Below, one piece after another: positions 28,136 to 37,383 of a stretch of 64,000 nucleotides of DNA. The first letter of the stretch is position 1. Each line of letters starts with the position of its first letter. Both the position numbers and the translations under genes were made by a program. Where the stretch lies: the NCBI RefSeq assembly GCF_012224145.1, contig NZ_CP041030.1, positions 930,001 to 994,000 of the forward strand, read 5' to 3'. The stretch is from Francisella sp. LA112445. Lineage in GTDB: Bacteria; Pseudomonadota; Gammaproteobacteria; Francisellales; Francisellaceae. The notes below the pieces were generated by a model. That model searched no databases. It worked only from the letters and a program-made list of their open reading frames with translations, and was not told the DNA's origin.

Positions 28136-28500
28136 TCATTTCTTTTAAAACCAATTATTTGCCTACGTTGTTTTTTAGTTGGTTTTTCGTGACTTTGTAG
28201 ACTCGCTGTTTTTCTTAGCAGAGCTTCTTTCTCTCTTTTTTCAATACTTTCAGATGTCTCGGTATAGAGCTTTTGCGCCTCTGTGGCAGATTTTCTAACT
28301 TCGTCTAGAGCTTCAACAACTATAGTTTTTTTTATATGAGATTGTTGAATCTCGTAGGTATCACCAATATTTACAGTTTTACTGACTTTTGTTTTTTGGC
28401 CTTGAAAGTGAACCTTACCACCTTCGATAGCTTTTTTTGCTAAAGCTCTAGTTTTATAAAATCTAGCAGCCCATAACCATTTATCTAGTCTGACACTCAT
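28132..28500 (-). CDS. hslR: Heat shock protein 15 (S4 domain, ribosome-associated)
   Basis: 122 residues. The S4 domain is RLDKWLWAARFYKTRALAKKAIEGGKVHFQG, with a basic C-terminal tail (KKQRRQIIGFKRND). This matches Hsp15, which binds stalled 50S subunits carrying nascent chains. The C-terminus overlaps the opposing small membrane ORF by 4 bp. Confidence 0.92.
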   Translation of the reverse strand: MSVRLDKWLWAARFYKTRALAKKAIEGGKVHFQGQKTKVSKTVNIGDTYEIQQSHIKKTIVVEALDEVRKSATEAQKLYTETSESIEKREKEALLRKTASLQSHEKPTKKQRRQIIGFKRND

Positions 28501-28614
28501 ATTTAAAGCATATTATTTTGTATAAATTGATTATAGCTAATAAAATCAAGCATTTTAACTAGTTTTAAAGTCTGATATTCTAAAAGATAGTTTAATACTT
28601 AGAAAAACAATAAA

Positions 28615-29430
28615 ATGGATAAGATTGTTAATTTACATAAAATGGATACATCTTTAGATGATAAAAATAATGCTATTTATCAGTTAGAAGATATTTGTAT
28701 AAATGATTATATTGGTAAGAATCTAAAAATAGAATTTTTAAATGAGATTAACTGTGTTTCTTGTGGGGCTAAGACAAAAAAAAGCTATTCTCAAGGACAC
28801 TGTTTTATGTGTATGAGGAGATTGCCAGAATGTGATATCTGTATTGTTAAGCCAGAGCTATGTCACTTTGCTCAAGGTACTTGTAGAGACTCAGAATGGG
28901 GTGAGAAAAACTGTATGAAAACGCATATAGTTTATTTGGCAAATACTGGAGATACTAAAGTGGGAATCACTAAGTTGAAAAATGTACCATCACGTTGGGT
29001 AGATCAAGGAGCTAGTCAAGCTATTCCAATATTCGCAGTTGAGAGTAGGTTAATATCAGGACTAGTAGAGGTTGCTATAAAAGAACATATTTCTGATAAG
29101 ACTAATTGGCGTAAGATGCTCCAAGGCGATCCAGATAATAGTGTTGATTTTGCTGCTTTAAGAGATGAGTTGATCAAAAAATCAAATGATAAAATAGCTC
29201 AAATAAAAGCTAAACATGGCGAAAATAGTGTTGAGCCAGTAGAAGGGAGTATTCAAAATATAAATTATCCTGTGCTTGAGTATCCTACAAAAATTAAATC
29301 TTTTAATTTGGATAAAGATCCTGTTATTAATGCTAAGCTTATGGGTATAAAAGGGCAGTATTTAATATTTGATACTGGAGTAATAAATATACGTAAATTT
29401 AGTGGGTATAAATGTAATATTTCAGGGTAG
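28615..29430 (+). CDS. DUF2797-family zinc-cysteine protein
   Basis: 271 residues. A cluster of cysteine pairs (CVSCGAK, CFMCMRRLPECDIC) near residues 45-75 is followed by a segment with VYLANTGDTKVGITKLKNVPSRWVDQGA, a GIY-YIG-like core typical of DUF2797. The family's biochemical role is not known to me; the fold suggests a nucleic-acid link. The FMO gene start overlaps the end of this reading by a few bases, so the two are probably one operon. Confidence 0.8.
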   Translation: MDKIVNLHKMDTSLDDKNNAIYQLEDICINDYIGKNLKIEFLNEINCVSCGAKTKKSYSQGHCFMCMRRLPECDICIVKPELCHFAQGTCRDSEWGEKNCMKTHIVYLANTGDTKVGITKLKNVPSRWVDQGASQAIPIFAVESRLISGLVEVAIKEHISDKTNWRKMLQGDPDNSVDFAALRDELIKKSNDKIAQIKAKHGENSVEPVEGSIQNINYPVLEYPTKIKSFNLDKDPVINAKLMGIKGQYLIFDTGVINIRKFSGYKCNISG

Positions 29431-29434
29431 CTTT

Positions 29435-30718
29435 ATGAATAAAGTAGCTATTATCGGAGCAGGAGCTAGTGGACTAATTAGTGCAAAAGTTCTTTTGGAT
29501 AACGGTTTCGATGTAAAAGTTTTTGAAAAAACTAATAATGTTGCAGGAGTCTGGAATTATCGTGAACAAGAGGGTGTTTTATACAAAAGCCTCAGAACTA
29601 ATTTGCCCAAGGAGATAATGGCTTTTGAGAATGCAATAGTTTCCTATAAGGTAGATAAATCTTTTATAAATTATGATAAAGTTAGAGCTTATTTAGAAGA
29701 TAATGCAAAAGCTTGGCAAGTAGATAAGCTTGTTCAGTTAAATAGTGAAGTTATTAAATTAGAACCTATAGAAAAGTTATCAGATAAAACTATATGGGAG
29801 CTTACATATTTTACGAATCAAAAGAATTTTAAGGAAAAATTTGATTTTGTTATAGTATGTAATGGTCATTTTAATATGCCTAAAATTCCTTTTGATGTTG
29901 AAGGAATCGATAGTGTAAAGGATCATATTACTCATAGTAAAATTTATAGATCTCCTGATAATCATGGTAAGAGAGTTTTGTGTATTGGTTATTCATCATC
30001 TGGTATGGATATATCTCACGAATTATTAAACAGTAATCGAGAAGTTTATGTTTCCTTAAGAGATCTAGATAATCAAAAAGAGCTGCATAATTTACAAAAT
30101 CTTAAAAAAGGAATCAAGTTTATTTCTGGTGTACAAGAAATTGAGAAAACAAAAGATGGTTGTCTAGCAATAACAGCGAATCAAAATAAAATAGAAATTG
30201 ATGAAATAATATTTTGTACTGGTTATAAATATGATTTTCCTTTTTTATCTCAAGATATAGTTTCGACAAAAAATAATATCGTAGAGCCATTATATAATCA
30301 ATTACTCCATGAGAAATATTCAAATCTTGCATTTGTAGGACTACCTTGGAAAACATTACCTTTTGTTTTATCCGAATGCCAAGCAATATTTTTAGCTAAT
30401 CTTTGGCAGCAAAATAAAGATGATTTAATTAGAACTCTTGCTAGAATGAAAGATAGTAAGACTCATAGATTTAATTTTGATAGTAGCTCATTAAAGTACT
30501 ATCATATGCTTGGTGATGAGCAATGGAAATATAATCTTAATTTACTTGATATTGTAGGTCAAAAAACTCCTTTAAGAGAGCAGAGGATAAAGTTGATAGA
30601 ACAAGTATATAATGATGTTCATAATTTGAAACTCGAATATCCATTTAGCTTTCGAAAGGCGAATTATCAAGTTGATTTTATAAATCAAAAATATTCTAGA
30701 GTCAATTATACTATATAG
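29435..30718 (+). CDS. Flavin-containing monooxygenase-like protein
   Basis: 427 residues. An N-terminal FAD site (VAIIGAGASGLISAKVL) and a second dinucleotide motif (RVLCIGYSSSGMDISHELL) flank the FMO-type middle region, with an F-C-T-G-Y-x-Y-D-F-P-F motif typical of FMOs. It would oxygenate a soft nucleophile or ketone using NADPH; the substrate is unknown. The start is the ATG at 29435, 4 bp after the upstream stop codon. It converges with the FUSC gene, with an 8-bp stop overlap at 30711-30718. Confidence 0.82.
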   Translation: MNKVAIIGAGASGLISAKVLLDNGFDVKVFEKTNNVAGVWNYREQEGVLYKSLRTNLPKEIMAFENAIVSYKVDKSFINYDKVRAYLEDNAKAWQVDKLVQLNSEVIKLEPIEKLSDKTIWELTYFTNQKNFKEKFDFVIVCNGHFNMPKIPFDVEGIDSVKDHITHSKIYRSPDNHGKRVLCIGYSSSGMDISHELLNSNREVYVSLRDLDNQKELHNLQNLKKGIKFISGVQEIEKTKDGCLAITANQNKIEIDEIIFCTGYKYDFPFLSQDIVSTKNNIVEPLYNQLLHEKYSNLAFVGLPWKTLPFVLSECQAIFLANLWQQNKDDLIRTLARMKDSKTHRFNFDSSSLKYYHMLGDEQWKYNLNLLDIVGQKTPLREQRIKLIEQVYNDVHNLKLEYPFSFRKANYQVDFINQKYSRVNYTI

Positions 30719-32387
30719 ATTTTGCTAAACTTTCTAATGCAAATTCAATATCTCTTTCAGAAGAGTAATCATCTTTTCTATTTTTATAGATACAAAGTAT
30801 TTTTTTTATAAGAGTTGCTTGATATTGCTCCTTTGACAATTCTTTACGGCGTAATTTTTTATGATCATTTATTATTGATTTAATAGTATATTTTCTAGTA
30901 ATAGCATATGGTCTATGAGGATATAGTTTGAAAGTTAGCCACAATACGATACAGCCAAATATAGCACTTAATCCTATAGTTAAAGTACCAGAAATATTAA
31001 AATTCATATGATTACTTGGTTGGACAAGAGAGATTACTCCTAAGCAAAATCCAAGACTATAAGCTTGGAACCTTGGATTAGTCATAGTCATCATAGGTAA
31101 AAATAAAGTTACTATCAAAACTAACATTAATAATTCAAAATATCCCTCAACTTGTGCTAATAAATTTAGTGTGAAGAAAATACTAATAGGAATAGAAATA
31201 ATCATACCGGTAATAGCTTGACCTATCAATTTTGTAGCCCTAAGCTCTGGGATAAAAAGTTGTGATAAAAGACAAGGTATAATTAGCATAGTTAATAGAG
31301 TTGAATTGCTCTGTGTATTCATCCAAAATAAGGCTAGAATTATTAATAGAAATATAGTCTTAGAGACAGTAAGAAATATTAATATTGGATTATTATAATT
31401 TTTGAACGTTAGATATTCTTTATGATTTCTTTCGGAAGGTTCATTTTTGTTTATTAAATCATAGTTTTTTATGACAGTCCTAAACCTTTTGATGACCTCA
31501 CTTATTGATTTATCTTTTGATTCAAAATCAGAGGTATATGTATCAGAGTTAAGATTAGTTAAGTTTTGAGCGATTCTATCTAATTTTTCTTTAAATACTT
31601 TGTTCTGTTTATTTCTTACAGTCCATTTTCTTAGAAAATGGGCAGCTTGAATTAGTTTTATTATGCTAATGGAGAAGTCATTATAAACCTTGTTATTAAG
31701 GTTTTCATACTTACTGGCACTTAATTCATTATCTAAATTTATAAGATTATCAAGAATATCCTCGACTTCTTTATTATGCTTTGAGTTATTAGAAAAGTCA
31801 TCTATATTAAATACATGTTTAATATAGTTAATCGTAAGATCAAGAACTTTTGATGAATCTTCTTTAAGTTTATCTTTTATTTTTATAGGAAAAATAAAAT
31901 AATTTACAAAAAATGAACATAAAGATCCAATAGTCACTTCTGTGAGACGTGAGTATCCAATATAAAATACACTTTCAGATGTTGTAAGAGAAGGGTTTGC
32001 AACAGAGAAAAAAACAACTATTGTACAAGTTGTATTTGCTAATGCAAGAGCATATATAAAGTTAGGGTGAGACATCCCTACAGAAAAATACATTGTAATA
32101 GAAATAAAAATACATAGAGAGAATATTGATAATGCTGGATATGGTAAAAATAAATCAATTATTATAAAACCTACAATAATACCTATTGCTGATGCTGCAA
32201 TCTTAAGAAATCCTTTTTCTACTATAAACCCTGTTTCTGGTCTACGTTGTAAAAAAAGAACAGTAATCATTGCCCACATAGGTTTATCAAGCCCCATACT
32301 CATTGATACATAAAGAGCTATAGTCAAAGCAAGAAATGCTTTAAAAGTATAAATTAGGTTCTTTAGTGTAAAAATCTCTTCTATCAT
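30711..32387 (-). CDS. FUSC/AaeB-like efflux transporter, proximal copy (intact)
   Basis: 558 residues. It has two blocks of membrane helices (about 15-165 and 355-480) separated by a cytoplasmic region of about 180 residues. This is the FUSC (fusaric acid resistance) layout of AaeB-type aromatic-acid exporters. KPMWAMITVLFLQRRPETGF is a family landmark. It works with the overlapping HlyD gene (4-bp overlap) and DUF1656 gene. The distal copy at 33624-35301 is its close paralogue, restored to the same 558 residues when one base is removed. Confidence 0.88.
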   Translation of the reverse strand: MIEEIFTLKNLIYTFKAFLALTIALYVSMSMGLDKPMWAMITVLFLQRRPETGFIVEKGFLKIAASAIGIIVGFIIIDLFLPYPALSIFSLCIFISITMYFSVGMSHPNFIYALALANTTCTIVVFFSVANPSLTTSESVFYIGYSRLTEVTIGSLCSFFVNYFIFPIKIKDKLKEDSSKVLDLTINYIKHVFNIDDFSNNSKHNKEVEDILDNLINLDNELSASKYENLNNKVYNDFSISIIKLIQAAHFLRKWTVRNKQNKVFKEKLDRIAQNLTNLNSDTYTSDFESKDKSISEVIKRFRTVIKNYDLINKNEPSERNHKEYLTFKNYNNPILIFLTVSKTIFLLIILALFWMNTQSNSTLLTMLIIPCLLSQLFIPELRATKLIGQAITGMIISIPISIFFTLNLLAQVEGYFELLMLVLIVTLFLPMMTMTNPRFQAYSLGFCLGVISLVQPSNHMNFNISGTLTIGLSAIFGCIVLWLTFKLYPHRPYAITRKYTIKSIINDHKKLRRKELSKEQYQATLIKKILCIYKNRKDDYSSERDIEFALESLAKSI

Positions 32388-33241
32388 AATATTTTTACAC
32401 TAGCATTCATACCCGCTACTAAATCTATATCTTTAGGTACTGTATCAAGAGATATATCTACAGGTATTCTTTTTGATAACCTTACCCAGTCATAGGTTTC
32501 TTGAACCTTAGGCAATAGTTCACTATTTAAACTTGTATTGTTATCAGCTATGGCTCTACCAATTCCTGTTACATGACCATATAGTGGTTTTCCTCCACTC
32601 ATCAATTCTATTTCAGCTTTTTCACCTATTTTTATATTAGGGATTTTAGTTTCTACAAAATATCCAGTGACATAAAAAGAATTTTTTTCAACTATAGCCA
32701 TTACAGGTTTCCCAGCATTAACAAAATTACCTTGTCTTAGACTTAGGTTATTAATAGTTCCACTGACTGGTGCATAAATTCGTGTTCTTTTTAAGTTTAT
32801 ATCTGCGGTTAAAAAGTCAGCCTTTGCTTTTTCTAGGGCGGCTTTTTTAAGCTTAACTGCCATTAGATAGTCATCTAATTTTTCTCTGCTTATTGATCCA
32901 GTTTTGCCTAATTTTTCTCTTCTTCCATACTGTTGCTGTGCAAGCTTTAGCTCTAATGTTGCATGATCAACAAGGGCTTCTTTCTCTTTGAAATCTGCGA
33001 CATACCTTTCATCATCAATAGAGAATATTAAATCGCCTTTCTTTACTTTCTGTATATCTTTTACATAAACTTTTGTTACAAATCCAGATACGTCTGGGGC
33101 TATAGTTATAATATTTGCTCTAATCCTAGCATCTCTTGTCCATGGTGAGTAAAAATAATATTGCCATATTGAATATAGTGAGAATAAGGCAAGTGCTATA
33201 ATAACTGCGCTAAGTAAAGATTTGGTTTTTTTATTTGGCAT
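32384..33241 (-). CDS. HlyD/AaeA-like membrane fusion protein, proximal copy (intact)
   Basis: 285 residues: one N-terminal membrane helix (about 8-28), a barrel-sandwich lipoyl-type domain (IAPDVSGFVTKVYVKDIQKVKKGDL and IYAPVSGTINNLSLRQGNFV), a short coiled coil between them, and a C-terminal beta-barrel. It links the inner-membrane pump to the periplasm or outer membrane. It starts 7 bp after the DUF1656 stop and overlaps the FUSC start by 4 bp. Confidence 0.9.
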   Translation of the reverse strand: MPNKKTKSLLSAVIIALALFSLYSIWQYYFYSPWTRDARIRANIITIAPDVSGFVTKVYVKDIQKVKKGDLIFSIDDERYVADFKEKEALVDHATLELKLAQQQYGRREKLGKTGSISREKLDDYLMAVKLKKAALEKAKADFLTADINLKRTRIYAPVSGTINNLSLRQGNFVNAGKPVMAIVEKNSFYVTGYFVETKIPNIKIGEKAEIELMSGGKPLYGHVTGIGRAIADNNTSLNSELLPKVQETYDWVRLSKRIPVDISLDTVPKDIDLVAGMNASVKIL

Positions 33242-33248
33242 TTGAGTT

Positions 33249-33446
33249 TTAACCTTCTAATAAAAATATTATTAAACCTAAATAACAGATAAATAGTAAT
33301 AGATTTACCCAGGATAGTTTTAAGTTAGTATAGTAACATAATACCTTTGATATAGTTAGGCTACTTATAGCTGTTAATATACAGGCAATAATTATAAATA
33401 ATATAATAGGAGAGAAAATTAGACCATTAATAGAAGTTACAATCAT
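33249..33446 (-). CDS. DUF1656 (AaeX-like) small membrane protein, proximal copy
   Basis: 65 residues, two membrane helices, N-terminal NGLIFSPI motif of DUF1656. This family accompanies HlyD and FUSC genes as in aaeXAB. It is the first gene of the intact pump operon; the paralogue at 36159-36356 is similar throughout. Confidence 0.85.
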   Translation of the reverse strand: MIVTSINGLIFSPIILFIIIACILTAISSLTISKVLCYYTNLKLSWVNLLLFICYLGLIIFLLEG

Positions 33447-33528
33447 GATTAAGTCCTTATTAGAAAGAGATATGACTTGTCAAATATCCCAGACTTCTCT
33501 TGAGCATTAATCTAATAATTTATATTAC

Positions 33529-33551
33529 ATTGTGCTACTGTATAACACAAT
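33529..33551. promoter_or_regulatory. Inverted repeat upstream of the proximal pump operon
   Basis: ATTGTG and CACAAT are separated by 11 bp, about 80 bp upstream of the DUF1656 start. Similar ATTG/CAAT half-sites occur between the distal copy and iclR, making this a candidate site for the shared IclR regulator. Speculative. Confidence 0.35.
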
Positions 33552-33623
33552 CCAGCATTTTTTGGAAAAACGATTAAGGTTTGTATATATTTCTAGTAAT
33601 ATATATATTAATGTCAAAAGTTA

Positions 33624-35301
33624 TTAAATAGCTTTTGCTAGGCTATTAAGAGCAAAGTCGATATCTCTTTCTGAAGAATCGTCATCCTTTCTGTTTTTGT
33701 ATATACAAAGTATTTTTTTTATAATAGTTGCATTGTATTTATTTTTTGATATCCTTCCGGTTCTTAAACTTTTTCTATCTTTAATGATTGATTTAACAGC
33801 GAACTTTCTTGTAATTGTATATGGTGAGTGAGGGTATATCATAAAAATTAACCATAACATGGAGCAGCCAACTATAGCACTTAATCCTATAGTTAAAGAT
33901 CTAGCAATATCAAAGTTCATGTGATTACTTGGTTGTACAAGAGAAATTAAGCTTATACAAAATCCAAGACTATATTCTCTAAACTTAGGATTAGGCATTA
34001 TAATAATAGGAAAAAAAGAGTGCTATGAGTAATACTAATATAAGTAGTTCAAAATAACCTTCAACTTGAGCCAATAAATTTAGAGTAAAGAATATACCAA
34101 TAGGAATAGCTATTATTATTCCAATAATATTCTCTTTAATTAGTTTAGCACCATTCGGAGCAGGTATCATTAGTTGGGATAGAAGACAAGGTAAGAATAA
34201 CATTGAAAATAGACTTGAGTTACCTTGAGTATTCATCCAGATAAATGCTAGCAGCATAATTAAAAACGTAGCTTTAGAAATAGTAAAAAATGCTAATGCA
34301 ACATTATTATAATTTTTGAACTTAAAGTATTCTCCATTTCTTGCTTTCGGCATTTCATTATTAACTATTAAGTTATAGTTTTCTACAACTGAATTAAATC
34401 TTATAATTACCTCATTTATTAGCTTATTATCTGATATTAGAATAGATTTATCTTTAGCAGAATCAAACCTACTTAGCTTATGTCCAATTTTGTTTAGTTT
34501 TTCTCTAAAAGAGGTGTTTAGTTTGTTTTTTATAGTATATTTTCTTAAGAAATGAGCTGATTGAATTAATTCAATAATCTTGATAGTAAAATCATTGTAG
34601 ATTTTACTATTATAACTTTCATATTTGCTAGCACTTAGTTCATTATCTAAAACTATAAGGCTATTAAGAATACTTTCTACCTCTTTATTGTGCTTTTCAT
34701 TATTAGAAAAATTTTTTATAGAAAAGACATTCTTTATATAGTTAACGGTTAGGTTAAGAGACTCATCAGCATTGCTTTTAAGCCTATCTTTAATTTTTAC
34801 GGGGAATATGTAATAGTTAACTAAGAAAGAACATAAACATCCAATCATTATTTCTGTAAATCTAGAATATCCAATATGGAAAATACTTTCAGAGTTCGTT
34901 AATAATGGCTTTGCCATAGAATCAAAGATAATTATTGTACATGTAGTGTTTGCTATAGCTAAAGCATAGATAAAATTTGGATGAGACATACTTACAGAAA
35001 AAAACATTGTAATAGAAATAAACACACATAAGAAAAATATTGCTAAAGTAGGGAATGGTAAAAATAAATTGATTATTATAAAGCCTACAATAATCCCTAC
35101 ACAAGAAGAGATTATTCTAAGAACTCCTTTCTCAATAATAAAGCCTGTTTCAGGTCTAGTTTGTATAAAAAGAACAGTAATCATAGCCCACATAGGTTTA
35201 TCGACATCCAAACCTATTGATACTATGAGGGCAAGAGTTAAAGCAAGAAATGATTTGAAAGTATATATAAAATTATTTTTTGTGAAAATTTCTTCTATCA
35301 T
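33624..35301 (-). pseudogene. FUSC efflux transporter, distal copy, frameshifted
   Basis: The first segment (35301 down to 33991) matches the proximal FUSC up to LLAQVEGYFELLILVLLIALFF, then terminates. The second (33998 down to 33624) resumes as MPNPKFREYSLGF, aligned with the same place in the intact copy. The break is at a seven-base homopolymer (34011-34017; T7 on the coding strand). With six bases the full 558-residue paralogue is restored, exactly the length of the intact copy. The protein would lack its last four or so helices as it stands. Confidence 0.88.
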
Positions 35302-36157
35302 AATATTTTAACTGAAGCATTCATCCCTGCTACTAGGTTTGCATTTTTTGGTATTTGTATTAGAGATATATCAACGGGAATTCTTTTTGATAGTCTCACC
35401 CAATCATATGTTTCTTGTACTTTAGGTAAAAGTTGACTATTTAAACTAGTATTATCATCTGCTATAGCTTTACCGATCCCAGTTACATATCCATATAAAG
35501 GTTTACCACCACTCATTAGCTGAACTTCTGCTTTTTTCCCTATTTTTATATTTGGAATTTTAGTTTCTTCAAAATATCCTGTAGTGTAAAAAGAATTTTT
35601 TTCTATTATAGACATTACTGGTTTTCCAGCATTTACATAATTACCTTGTCTTAAATTGATATTATTTATGGTTCCACTAACAGGGGCATATATTCTAGTT
35701 CTTTTTAGATTTATATCTGCTGTCAGAAAATCGGCTTTTGCTTTTTCAAGTGCTGCCTGTTTAAGTTTAACAGTCATTAAGTAATCATCTAACTCTTCTC
35801 TACTTATAGATCCAGTTTTACCTAACTTTTCTCTTCTATTATATTGCTGTTGAGCAAGATCTAAAGCTAATTGGGCATGATCAACAATAGCTTGTTTTTT
35901 TTAAAATCTGCGACATATCTTTCATCATCAATAGAGAATATTAAATCGCCTTTCTTTACTTTCTGTATATCTTTTACATAAACTTTTGTAACAAATCCAG
36001 AGACATCAGGAGATATTGTTATTATATTAGCTCTAACTCTAGCATCTCTAGTCCATGGAGAATAAAAATAGTGTTGCCATATTGAATACAGTGAAAAAAT
36101 TGCTAGTAGAATAACTAAAAATCCAGCTATAGAACTTATCTTTTTATTAGTAGGCAT
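35298..36157 (-). pseudogene. HlyD membrane fusion protein, distal copy, frameshifted
   Basis: It starts at MPTNKKISS (36157) just after the DUF1656 stop and follows the proximal copy to DDERYVADFKK, where it enters the wrong frame at an eight-base homopolymer (35895-35902; A8 on the coding strand) and stops at 35867. From about 35894 the other frame matches the rest of the paralogue (coiled-coil part, SGTINNINLRQGNYV, C-terminal barrel). One extra A gives a 286-residue protein against 285 in the intact copy. The stop overlaps the FUSC start as in the proximal operon. Confidence 0.87.
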
Positions 36158-36158
36158 A

Positions 36159-36356
36159 TTAGGCTCCAAGCAAGAACATAACAACACCAAGGTAACATAT
36201 AAATAATAATAAGTTTAACCAAGAGAGCTTTAAATTAGTGTAATAGCATAATGTTTTTGAGATAGTTAAATTAGTTATAATTATTAATATACAAGCAAGC
36301 CCTATGTATAGAACAATAGGAGAAATTAATAAACCATTGATAGAAATTACAATCAT
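36159..36356 (-). CDS. DUF1656 (AaeX-like) small membrane protein, distal copy
   Basis: 65 residues, intact, with the same two helices and NGLLISPI motif as the proximal paralogue. It is the only unbroken gene of the second pump operon. It is divergent from iclR across about 135 bp. Confidence 0.82.
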   Translation of the reverse strand: MIVISINGLLISPIVLYIGLACILIIITNLTISKTLCYYTNLKLSWLNLLLFICYLGVVMFLLGA

Positions 36357-36411
36357 TTTGACATCTTATACATTTTATCTTAATATCATAAATTATGATA
36401 CAGTGTATTGA

Positions 36412-36424
36412 ATTGTGGTGCAAT
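36412..36424. promoter_or_regulatory. ATTG-N5-CAAT palindrome between iclR and the distal pump operon
   Basis: ATTGTGGTGCAAT at 36412-36424 is a small palindrome in the divergent promoter region, followed by further GCAAT repeats (36436-36446). It shares the ATTGTG half-site with the inverted repeat upstream of the proximal operon. Candidate IclR site, by location only. Confidence 0.35.
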
Positions 36425-36491
36425 ATTGTTTTAGCAATTTTGCAATAAAAAAGATAAAATTATTAATAATTAATATTTTCAAAGTTAATTA

Positions 36492-37214
36492 ATGAGTGAA
36501 AGCAAAAAGATTCAAGTAATAAGTAGGGCAGTTAAAGTTCTGCAAAGTATTAGTAATGCTCCTGGAGGCATGAGTTTGGGAGATATTGCAAAAGAAGTTG
36601 ATTTACCAAGATCTACCGTGCAAAGGATAGTGGCGGCTCTTGAGATCGAAGGTTTTGTGAGAAGTGAAGGGGCTGGGCAAATTCAGCTTGGAGCGGGGAT
36701 TTTCAAGTTAGCTTCATCATCATATGCTGATATTGTTTCTTTAACACAAAATTTGTTACGTAAACTTAGTGAAAAAACTGGAGAAACAGTTGTATTGACT
36801 CAATCAAATAATGCCGATTTGATTGTTATGCATAGATTTATAGCAAATAGCGAACTGCAAGTTATTCCAAGAATAGGTGTCCTTGATAAACCTATTTATA
36901 CTACAGCTCCAGGTAGAGCTCTTTTATCTTTATATACAGATGATCAAATTATAGAGCTTTTAGGAGAAGAGATTGCCGATAATAAAAATCTATTTGCGAG
37001 AATAGCTAAAATAAGAGTTTATGGCGTAGAATATGACCATAGCAAAACTATGGAAGGTATAGTAAGTATAGCTACCGCAATAAATACCTTTTTAGGAAGT
37101 TTTGGAATTTCTATACTTGTACCACAGCATCGTTTTGCAGATAATAAAAACTTTTATATTGAGGAGTTAGAAAAGGTAAAAAATATAATCTTGTCTGATG
37201 TCGGTATCAAATAA
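36492..37214 (+). CDS. IclR-family transcriptional regulator
   Basis: 240 residues. The N-terminal winged helix (RAVKVLQSISNAPGGMSLGDIAKEVDLPRSTVQRIVAAL) and C-terminal effector domain (GETVVLTQSNNADLIVMHR, TAPGRALLSLY) are both complete. IclR proteins often respond to aromatic or small organic acids, which fits control of the adjacent AaeXAB-like pumps. It is divergent from the distal pump operon. Confidence 0.88.
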   Translation: MSESKKIQVISRAVKVLQSISNAPGGMSLGDIAKEVDLPRSTVQRIVAALEIEGFVRSEGAGQIQLGAGIFKLASSSYADIVSLTQNLLRKLSEKTGETVVLTQSNNADLIVMHRFIANSELQVIPRIGVLDKPIYTTAPGRALLSLYTDDQIIELLGEEIADNKNLFARIAKIRVYGVEYDHSKTMEGIVSIATAINTFLGSFGISILVPQHRFADNKNFYIEELEKVKNIILSDVGIK

Positions 37215-37328
37215 TTTACTCACCTGATAGCTTTTTCTCAAAACGAGCTTGAATTTTAAAGTTTAGTTATTTTTAAAAATGTAAAAGGAAGCTGAATAAT
37301 AGGCGTATTTTATTGCTGTAACATCCTT

Positions 37329-37354
37329 GATAATGGTTATCATTTTCATATAAT
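37329..37354 (+). promoter_or_regulatory. Fur-box-like operator overlapping the promoter of the iron-uptake operon
   Basis: GATAATGGTTATCATTTTC (37329-37347) agrees with 15 of 19 positions of the classic Fur consensus. It overlaps the spacer between TTGATA (37328) and TATAAT (37349-37354). The first gene starts 30 bp downstream. Iron-dependent repression is therefore likely for the whole operon. Confidence 0.72.
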
Positions 37355-37383
37355 GTTGGAATGTTTTGCAAATACTTCCATAT

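Noticed and set aside
30120-30386. 88-residue minus-strand ORF
   Set aside because: Shadow of the flavin monooxygenase gene on the plus strand; no independent support.
33624-33998. A separate 124-residue FUSC-domain gene
   Set aside because: It aligns exactly with the C-terminal part of the proximal FUSC and directly continues the upstream segment after a one-base slip, so I treat both as one pseudogene.
35298-35777. A separate short HlyD-like gene starting at 35777
   Set aside because: It continues the first HlyD segment in another frame and begins at an internal methionine without a ribosome site.
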